DNA of 12,970 nt from Candidatus Parcubacteria bacterium (GTDB lineage Bacteria; Patescibacteriota; Minisyncoccia; Phycocordibacterales; UBA1006), in contig JALVPH010000043.1 of NCBI GenBank assembly GCA_027031875.1, positions 1-12,970 on the forward strand, given 5' to 3'. Both the position numbers and the translations under genes were made by a program. Position 1 is the first letter of the stretch. Every line of letters starts with the position of its first letter. Below the pieces are notes generated by a model that saw nothing but the letters and a program-made list of their open reading frames with translations, was not told where the DNA came from and did no database searches. Of this stretch, positions 6,419-11,476 are shown piece by piece.

Positions 6419-6489
6419 TGCCAGATCGTCTAATGGTAGGACAACGGATTCTGGCTCCGTTTATCTAGGTTCGAATCCTAGTCTGGCAG
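6419..6489 (+). tRNA. tRNA-Gln (anticodon CTG, reads CAG)
   Basis: Acceptor arms TGCCAGA and TCTGGCA pair perfectly. The anticodon stem ACGGA/TCCGT encloses TTCTGGC (anticodon CTG). The T arm has GGTTCGAATCC and the discriminator is G, as usual for Gln. CCA is not encoded (CAA follows the discriminator). About 71 nt. Confidence 0.95.
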
Positions 6490-6492
6490 CAA

Positions 6493-6517
6493 AAAAATGC
6501 GACTTCACCGCACTTTT
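6493..6517. terminator. Shared terminator between convergent tRNA-Gln and tRNA-Val
   Basis: Arms 6493-6501 and 6509-6517 pair as TGCG/CGCA plus a flanking A-run/T-run with one mismatch around a 7-nt loop. It lies in the 34-nt gap between two tRNA genes that face each other, so it could serve both. Confidence 0.55.
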
Positions 6518-6523
6518 GTTTTG

Positions 6524-6597
6524 TGGGCGGTACAGGATTCGAACCTGTGACCTCATCCACGTCAAGGATGCGCTCTAACCAACTGAGCTAACCGCCC
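6524..6597 (-). tRNA. tRNA-Val (anticodon GAC, reads GUC/GUU)
   Basis: On the minus strand, acceptor arms GGGCGGT and ACCGCCC pair. The D arm has AGCTCAGTTGGTTAGAGC. The anticodon stem CATCC/GGATG encloses TTGACGT (anticodon GAC). The T arm has GGTTCGAATCC and the discriminator is A. CCA is not encoded. About 74 nt. Confidence 0.95.
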
Positions 6598-6614
6598 CTC
6601 ACACAATATTCACC

Positions 6615-6649
6615 ACCATACCATACTTCACAAAATGAGGTTACGTCAC
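6615..6649 (-). promoter_or_regulatory. Weak candidate promoter for tRNA-Val
   Basis: On the minus strand, GTGACG (6649-6644), an 18-nt spacer and TATGGT (6625-6620), with a second TATGGT at 6620-6615. Both boxes are weak matches. This is the only candidate I see upstream of tRNA-Val. Confidence 0.2.
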
Positions 6650-6727
6650 AGCACATCTCCACTTCTCTATTTCACAACTAAATTCTCACAAAAGGATACG
6701 TTTATGCTACCATATGGATGGTTATTC

Positions 6728-6743
6728 ATTAATCTAGATTAAT
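6728..6743. promoter_or_regulatory. Perfect 16-bp palindrome upstream of secreted protein gene
   Basis: ATTAATCTAGATTAAT is a perfect inverted repeat ending 7 nt before the ATG at 6751 and directly before its possible ribosome-binding site AATAGG (6741-6746). The position fits an operator for a dimeric repressor. No strong -35/-10 pair is visible in 6598-6750; TATGCT at 6703-6708 is a possible -10. Function is inferred from symmetry and position only. Confidence 0.35.
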
Positions 6744-6750
6744 AGGCGAT

Positions 6751-7707
6751 ATGAAAAAAGTTTACACAATAACACTTCTCTCTATTGGAATCCTCTCTTT
6801 CTTCTCGTTCGGGGTAGTACAGGCTAAGGGAGATATTACACAGGAACTTACCGTGAATCAGAAGACAGAACTCACCTCTATCGGAAATGTGAGTGAGCAC
6901 TTTGCGGTTGGACAGTATATAAAGTATCGACAACTTGGCTATGCTCCAGATGTGGCATTTGGGATGGCAAAGAAAATCCTCGCAGAAATGGCGAAAGGAA
7001 AGGAGAACCCGATTACTACATCCTTTCCGCAGCAGCGAGTGTGCACGCAGGACGCAAAGATATGCCCCGATGGAACTGCAGTCGGAAGAGTAGGTCCAAA
7101 TTGCGAGTTTGCACCATGCCCACAGGAGGTAACAGAAGAGAAAAATACTTCAAATTCTTCTTCTCCGTCTGATACAAGTCTTTCTAAAGATGAAGAAGGG
7201 GATACAGAAGGAGGAGATGAAGATATGTTTCCTATGCCTCCTGTATTTGAGAAAATTGAGAAAAGTTTTGAAAAAAATCATTCACTTGAAAATATGACGG
7301 GAAGACGTGAAAGGGCGCGTGTTATTCTTCCTCCATCTCTCGTAAAAACTGCTTTACAAAATGCAGTGAAGGAAGTTCTTCAGGGAAAGGATATACATGA
7401 GGCAGTAGAAGAGGGTATTCAAAAACTCGCCAATACAGAAGAACAGTGTGATTACTGTGATGAACTGAAGGTAGTTGCGAATAAGCACGTCGAAAGGTTT
7501 GCAAAAGCGAAAGAGAGAATTCTCAAAAATGGATGGAAAGTGGAAGTAAAGTATGAAGGAGACAATCCAAAGCTTCTTGTAAAGAGAACACAGAAGAGAA
7601 AACTCTTTTCACTCTTCAATGTGGAAATTCAAGAACAAGCGGAGATCGATGAGAATGGGGAATTCACACATGTTGAGAGACCTTGGTGGTCAGTCTTTGC
7701 GTGGTAA
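6751..7707 (+). CDS. Secreted Cys-containing protein of unknown function
   Basis: I cannot assign a function. The 318-residue protein has a clear signal peptide: MKK, hydrophobic core residues 4-20, and cleavage likely after VQA at 25. A helical region follows (about 45-84). A short Cys module carries C98, C105, C118 and C123 around CPDGTAVGRVGPNCEF, a motif I recall from many secreted CPR proteins. An acidic Ser/Glu/Asp-rich linker (about 127-160) leads to a second helical domain (about 165-260) with CDYC (233-236), then a beta-rich, basic and finally Trp-rich end (PWWSVFAW). Six cysteines outside the membrane suggest disulfides or metal binding. The gene is a single unit with a possible terminator at 7720. 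A structural or surface protein is more likely than an enzyme; no catalytic motif is visible. Confidence 0.8.
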   Translation: MKKVYTITLLSIGILSFFSFGVVQAKGDITQELTVNQKTELTSIGNVSEHFAVGQYIKYRQLGYAPDVAFGMAKKILAEMAKGKENPITTSFPQQRVCTQDAKICPDGTAVGRVGPNCEFAPCPQEVTEEKNTSNSSSPSDTSLSKDEEGDTEGGDEDMFPMPPVFEKIEKSFEKNHSLENMTGRRERARVILPPSLVKTALQNAVKEVLQGKDIHEAVEEGIQKLANTEEQCDYCDELKVVANKHVERFAKAKERILKNGWKVEVKYEGDNPKLLVKRTQKRKLFSLFNVEIQEQAEIDENGEFTHVERPWWSVFAW

Positions 7708-7719
7708 AACATAAGAGAG

Positions 7720-7749
7720 AAGAGCACTTCCTAATTAGGGGTGTCTTTT
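7720..7749 (+). terminator. Bulged hairpin, probable terminator
   Basis: AAGA, CAC and TCC on the left pair with GGG, GTG and TCTT on the right, with two single-base bulges around the TAATTA loop, followed by TTC. It lies 12 nt after the secreted protein gene and before the parB promoter. The stem is weaker than the terminators at 3358 and 10411. Confidence 0.45.
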
Positions 7750-7768
7750 CTGTTTCGCAATATATGCT

Positions 7769-7777
7769 TGGTATGAT
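7769..7777 (+). promoter_or_regulatory. Extended -10 promoter for parB
   Basis: TGGTATGAT fits an extended -10 (TGn plus TATGAT, one mismatch to TATAAT). No good -35 is visible at 16-18 nt. The predicted start, about 7784, is 6 nt before the parB ATG, and no Shine-Dalgarno precedes that ATG. Confidence 0.45.
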
Positions 7778-7789
7778 AGAATATCCACT

Positions 7790-9463
7790 ATGTCATCAGT
7801 ATATCAAGGAAACTCTATTTTTTGGGTAGAAATTCAAAAAATTCGTCCAAACCCTTTTCAGCCACGAAGGGAGTTTGATGAGCGTGCGCTTAGAGAGCTC
7901 GCAGAATCAATTCGCCAATATGGAATCCTCCAACCGCTCGTGGTAACAAGGAAAGAGGAACAGAGGCCTGATGGGGGAATATCTGTCTACTACGAGCTCA
8001 TCGCAGGGGAGCGTCGTCTTCGCGCAGCGAAAATTGCAGGTCTTGAACAGGTGCCGGTTATCATTCGCAACGATACAGATGATAACCTTCGGCTTGAGCT
8101 CGCCATTCTGGAAAACCTTCAACGAGAAGACCTCAATCCTGTTGATCGTGCGCTCGCGTTCGAACAGCTTCACAAGCAATTTGGATTGACCCACACCGAA
8201 ATCGGAAAGAGGATGGGGCGAAGTCGTGTGTACGTGTCGAATACCATTCGCATCCTATCACTCCCCGAAGAGATAAGACTTGGACTCATTTCCGGAAAGA
8301 TTACAGAGGGGCACACACGTCCGCTCTTAATGCTCTCTGATAGACCGGAAGAGCAGAAGAAGCTCTATGAGGAAATTATTCTTAGAAAACTCTCGGTACG
8401 AGATGCAGAGAAGATTGCGCGAAGGATTGCGCAAGATAAGGTGCGAAAGAAGAAATTTATTGTGGATCCGCGCATTCGTGAGTATGAGAAACGTCTCTCA
8501 GAGAATCTAGGAACGCGTGTCCATATTGAACAGAAAGAGAAAGGAGGAAAAATCCTCATTGACTACTTCAGTATGGAGGACCTTGAGAACATCCTCAATG
8601 CACTCAAGAAGGAAGAGAAGAGAGGAGAGGAAGGAGGATGGAATGGAAGTCCGCTCATCTCCTCCTCATCTCATCAGACGCGAGAAGATGGTGGTATGGC
8701 ACAATCTGATGATTCTTTTAAAAGAGAAGATATGCCAACCTGGTCTCATAAGAATGGGGTAGAAGAGGATGAAGAGGATAGTGAACAGAAGGGATTTTCA
8801 GAGGACATTCTCCGCTTCGCAGAGAGTCACGGAATTGAACTTACAGGAGGGAGTATGAGATCTTCACAAACTGAAAGGGAAAGCGTGGATGATCGTGAAT
8901 ACATCCCTGATGAGCATCAACAGTTTTCATTTGATGGAGAGAGAACCACTACACGACGGGAAGGAAAGAGGTATGATGAAAAAAGGTATCACGACATCTC
9001 TTTTGACGAGATTGATGGGCGAGCGGTTCATCCCCCGTCATCGTACGAGAGAGAGCAAGATACTTCATGGTATGAGAATGCGAGAGAGGAGAGAGCGGAG
9101 AGAATAACAGAGGAAGAGAATATCTCTTACGAGTACGGATTCTATCCGAGACGGGAAGAGTACCGACAAAAGGACTATGAATTTTCAAGAGAAGATGAAC
9201 GAATGAGAGGGGGACGAGCTAATCGATACAGAGAGGAGTATAGAGAAGAACGAGAGTTTTCTTATGGACAAGGAGGAGAAGTGAGACAGGGAGAGCAGAT
9301 GCGAAATCAGTATGGGGATTCCAATCCTCTTATGAGTATCGAGAGAGAAGAGAGGGGATTGAGAGAAGGATATGAAGGGAGAGATCTTCACCATCGTATG
9401 AGCTACCGAAACTACTTTACTGGACGAGAAGATGATTCTGATGATTCGTTTTCGGACTATTGA
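7790..9463 (+). CDS. parB: Chromosome partitioning protein ParB with long disordered tail
   Basis: CTP-dependent DNA clamp that loads at parS sites and works with ParA and SMC in chromosome segregation. Residues 1-275 form a complete ParB. The N-terminal CTPase part has NPFQPRREFD (21-30), GERRLRA (73-79) and ENLQREDLNP (108-117). The helix-turn-helix LTHTEIGKRMGRSRVYVS spans 133-150, and a C-terminal dimerisation segment about 240-272 (GTRVHIEQ, SMEDLENILNALKK). Typical chromosomal ParB ends here, but this one continues about 280 residues to 557. The tail is rich in Glu, Arg, Asp, Ser, Gly and Tyr, has no Cys and looks disordered, apart from one helix-like stretch at 336-350 (GFSEDILRFAESHGI). 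No parA or standard parS is in the window. The ParB core is certain; the tail's role is unknown. Confidence 0.93.
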   Translation: MSSVYQGNSIFWVEIQKIRPNPFQPRREFDERALRELAESIRQYGILQPLVVTRKEEQRPDGGISVYYELIAGERRLRAAKIAGLEQVPVIIRNDTDDNLRLELAILENLQREDLNPVDRALAFEQLHKQFGLTHTEIGKRMGRSRVYVSNTIRILSLPEEIRLGLISGKITEGHTRPLLMLSDRPEEQKKLYEEIILRKLSVRDAEKIARRIAQDKVRKKKFIVDPRIREYEKRLSENLGTRVHIEQKEKGGKILIDYFSMEDLENILNALKKEEKRGEEGGWNGSPLISSSSHQTREDGGMAQSDDSFKREDMPTWSHKNGVEEDEEDSEQKGFSEDILRFAESHGIELTGGSMRSSQTERESVDDREYIPDEHQQFSFDGERTTTRREGKRYDEKRYHDISFDEIDGRAVHPPSSYEREQDTSWYENAREERAERITEEENISYEYGFYPRREEYRQKDYEFSREDERMRGGRANRYREEYREEREFSYGQGGEVRQGEQMRNQYGDSNPLMSIEREERGLREGYEGRDLHHRMSYRNYFTGREDDSDDSFSDY

Positions 9464-9488
9464 CAATAATTTGATTATCGTTTAGTAT
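9460..9488 (+). promoter_or_regulatory. Sigma70 promoter overlapping the parB stop
   Basis: A perfect TTGACA at 9460-9465 that includes the parB stop codon, a 17-nt spacer, then TAGTAT at 9483-9488. The start would be near 9495, leaving a leader of about 32 nt. A second -10-like TTTAAT at 9509-9514 would give a start about 6 nt before the ATG, but it lacks a -35. Confidence 0.55.
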
Positions 9489-9496
9489 ACTAAACG
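9479..9496. promoter_or_regulatory. Perfect 18-bp palindrome over the -10 box
   Basis: CGTTTAGTATACTAAACG is a perfect inverted repeat covering the -10 and the predicted start. The position fits a repressor operator. The GTTT and AAAC arms recall parS (GTTTCACGTGAAAC), but the centre is 2 bp longer, so it is not a canonical parS. Confidence 0.5.
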
Positions 9497-9497
9497 T

Positions 9498-9520
9498 ACA
9501 TTATTCGTTTTAATGAATGT
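9498..9520 (+). promoter_or_regulatory. Possible leader hairpin before the 9527 gene
   Basis: ACATT (9498-9502) pairs with AATGT (9516-9520), and a further short TT/AA match lies inside it, with an AT-rich loop. It would sit in the leader made from the 9460 promoter, ending 6 nt before the ATG. No Shine-Dalgarno is visible. The stem is weak. Confidence 0.25.
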
Positions 9521-9526
9521 AATCAT

Positions 9527-10375
9527 ATGGAAAATTTAGAACAAGGAACACAAAAACCAGAGAAAGAGGAAAGAATGGAGGGTGATTTCCATGTTGTAGA
9601 GGGGACTCTAAAAGAGACAGCATCAGATGCAGAAAAACTCGCAAACGAGGCTCGTTCTTTTGTAGAGAAATATGGAAAAGAAGGACTTGCTCGACTAAAG
9701 AAACTTCTTCGTGGAAATAAGGCAAAGGCAATTTTCGCGGCTCTTCTTATGACACTCAATCTTGGGAAAGCGAGCGCAAAAGATTATCACACAGACTTCG
9801 AGGGAACACCTACAACGGAAAAAACTACTTCTCGAGGCGAAGAAGGAGGAAAGAGAGCAACTGAAACATATACGAAAGTTCTCGGGGTAGAGGAAGATGA
9901 CAATGGAAATTTCGTCCTACTGGTAGAGAAGAGTGATGTCTTTGAACAGAATCTCGATGAGGAAGATTTCAATAAGGTGAAAGATTCTATCGGACTCGAT
10001 AGGGAGGCTTCCAAGATACTTGGAATAAAGAAAGAAGTGACGGAGAAAAAGGAGGTGAAAGAAGTCCTCTTCAACAGGAAAGACTTAGGTCCTCTCGCTC
10101 TGGTAAAAAATAGTGATGGAAGGTACGCATTACAGTTTGAGTTGAAAGGAAATATGTTGATTGTGAAGTTTAATAACCGCAATTCTATCTTTAAGGAACA
10201 ACTAGAGAACATTCTCTCTCAGAAGAATTACAATATTGATGCGCTTAAGAAAATTGCTCGTCAAGTACATGTGAAGGTTCTCGATGTTGATGGTAAGGAA
10301 GTTGCTCACACAACCTTCTATGTTAGGGCAGCTGATGAGACATATCACCTTACGGCGGAGGATATTGCGCGATAG
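9527..10375 (+). CDS. Membrane-anchored or exported protein of unknown function
   Basis: I do not recognise this 282-residue protein. It starts with a polar, Glu-rich segment (1-30) and an amphipathic charged helix (about 30-62). One hydrophobic stretch follows (about 66-84, AKAIFAALLMTLNLG) and ends in KASA/KD, which looks like a late signal-peptide cleavage site or a signal anchor. The rest (85-282) is soluble, Lys/Glu-rich alpha plus beta, with repeated '.D.DG.' style turns (EEDDNGNFVLLVE, KNSDGRYALQFE, LDVDGKEVAHTTF), suggesting short beta hairpins. No catalytic motif or Cys is present. The 65 residues before the hydrophobic segment are far too long for an ordinary signal peptide, so a single-pass anchor with a cytoplasmic N-terminus is more likely. 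It has its own promoter with a palindromic operator directly after parB. Confidence 0.75.
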   Translation: MENLEQGTQKPEKEERMEGDFHVVEGTLKETASDAEKLANEARSFVEKYGKEGLARLKKLLRGNKAKAIFAALLMTLNLGKASAKDYHTDFEGTPTTEKTTSRGEEGGKRATETYTKVLGVEEDDNGNFVLLVEKSDVFEQNLDEEDFNKVKDSIGLDREASKILGIKKEVTEKKEVKEVLFNRKDLGPLALVKNSDGRYALQFELKGNMLIVKFNNRNSIFKEQLENILSQKNYNIDALKKIARQVHVKVLDVDGKEVAHTTFYVRAADETYHLTAEDIAR

Positions 10376-10410
10376 AGCTATATGAATTAAGTACTCGTAC
10401 TTATACATAA

Positions 10411-10438
10411 AAAAGGCATAGCAAGAGCTATGTCTTTT
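10411..10438. terminator. Strong bidirectional terminator
   Basis: Arms AAAAGGCATAGC (10411-10422) and GCTATGTCTTTT (10427-10438) form a 12-bp stem with one G-U pair and an AAGA loop, with A-runs and T-runs at the outer ends. It separates the + strand gene ending at 10375 from the - strand gene ending at 10454. Confidence 0.88.
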
Positions 10439-10453
10439 CGCTTACCTGTATGT

Positions 10454-11428
10454 CTAATCTGGAATATAGCTCACATACCTTTTTATATAATCAAGTATTT
10501 TCTTTATATCACTTTCTCTTGTATTCGATTGGAGGATGATAATTGCAATATTGCGTTCTCTGTCATTCGCGAGTTTTACATGGTAGTATCCGATGCTCGT
10601 ATGTTTCGCTGCATCTGTGTACCCTGTCTTTCCACCAAAAAATTCGGGGATGGTGTGTGCTCGGTTAATGTTTTTCCAGTGGTAGTTGTTGATGCTCGCT
10701 TCGTCAAGTGAAGATATTCGGATGAGTTGTGGATAGCGTTTCCATACATCTCGCATCATTGTGAATAATTCACGTGCGGTTGATGTGTTGTATCGAGAAA
10801 GTCCTGTTGGGTCATCGAAATGTGTATCTTTAAGATTGTACGATTTTGCGAGTGAATTCATCCTGTTTATAAACCAGAGACGATTCCGCTGTCGCGCAAT
10901 GAGTTCTGCTGCATCGTTTGAAGATACGAGGAGGAGTGGATAGAGGAGCTCTCGTACAGTGAGCGTATCGTTTTTTCTTAAATGTGCCCTATTTCCGGGG
11001 ACACGGAGTCCTTCACTATTTACCTTAACAAGCTCATTCGGTTTGAGGTAGTTCACCGCAGTAAGTGCGGTGAAGTACTTTGTAATAGACGCGATAGGGT
11101 AGGGTGTTTTTGATTTTCGTTCAAATATAATTTCCCCTGTATCAAGATCTCCTATAAGAAGGCTTCGTGAATGAACCTCATTTAACTTTCCAATGTTTTG
11201 CAAAATGTACTTTCCGTTTTCATTGACGTTTTCTGTACTAAAAAATGGTTGTGCAATAGTGTTTTCCACTTGTGTTTGCGATGAGGATGGTGTCGGTCGT
11301 GAGAAGAGGGAGACTCGTTGTAACCCTGAAGTAATAGAGAATAGGGAAAACGCTCCAATAAGGAGCGAGAAGGTGAGTGCGAGTTCTGAAAAATGTCGCG
11401 AAGATTTTTCCCTCTGGTAGTACTTCAT
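10454..11428 (-). CDS. D-alanyl-D-alanine carboxypeptidase (S11 family)
   Basis: Penicillin-binding serine peptidase that trims the terminal D-Ala of peptidoglycan stem peptides outside the membrane. All three active-site motifs are present: S114-I-T-K117 (SxxK, in PIASITKYFTAL), S169-S-N171 (SxN, in LLVSSNDAAELIA) and K267-T-G269 (KTG, in FFGGKTGYTDAAKHT). A membrane helix at about residues 16-36 anchors the protein, followed by a Ser/Thr/Gln-rich linker (about 44-60). The 324 residues end soon after the catalytic domain, so the C-terminal domain and membrane-binding helix of E. coli PBP5 are missing; the N-terminal anchor probably replaces that helix. The gene lies 48 nt after rnr on the same strand, with a candidate promoter of its own. 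There is no clear Shine-Dalgarno. I leave the symbol blank because dacA and dacB/dacF types cannot be told apart. Confidence 0.9.
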   Translation of the reverse strand: MKYYQREKSSRHFSELALTFSLLIGAFSLFSITSGLQRVSLFSRPTPSSSQTQVENTIAQPFFSTENVNENGKYILQNIGKLNEVHSRSLLIGDLDTGEIIFERKSKTPYPIASITKYFTALTAVNYLKPNELVKVNSEGLRVPGNRAHLRKNDTLTVRELLYPLLLVSSNDAAELIARQRNRLWFINRMNSLAKSYNLKDTHFDDPTGLSRYNTSTARELFTMMRDVWKRYPQLIRISSLDEASINNYHWKNINRAHTIPEFFGGKTGYTDAAKHTSIGYYHVKLANDRERNIAIIILQSNTRESDIKKILDYIKRYVSYIPD

Positions 11429-11440
11429 AGACCATTGAAA

Positions 11441-11470
11441 TTTCTACTAAAGGATAGCATCTTTTTTCAA
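11441..11470 (-). promoter_or_regulatory. Candidate promoter for the carboxypeptidase gene
   Basis: On the minus strand, TTGAAA (11470-11465), an 18-nt spacer and TAGAAA (11446-11441). The predicted start, about 11434, is 6 nt before the ATG at 11428. It lies wholly in the gap after rnr. Confidence 0.35.
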
Positions 11471-11476
11471 TTCTTA

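Noticed and set aside
6372..6578. Open frame of 68 codons over the tRNA-Gln/tRNA-Val region
   Set aside because: It runs through one tRNA and into the next on the opposite strand; not a protein gene.
8949..9466. Minus-strand open frames opposite the ParB tail
   Set aside because: Ser/Leu-rich translations are the expected by-product of a purine-rich sense strand that lacks antisense stops; there is no start signal or domain.
9787..10212. 141-codon minus-strand open frame opposite the 9527 gene
   Set aside because: Composition is Ser/Phe/Leu-rich as expected for the complement of Lys/Glu codons; the sense frame has a promoter and balanced protein composition.
10388..10403. Near-palindrome TAAGTAC-TC-GTACTTA
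   Set aside because: A 2-nt loop cannot form a normal hairpin, it lies downstream of both neighbouring genes, and the real terminator follows at 10411-10438.
10767..10782. parS-like sequence around TTCACGTG
   Set aside because: The 8-bp core matches parS, but the right arm reads CGGT instead of AAACA and the left arm fails too, leaving about half the positions; it also lies within the carboxypeptidase gene.
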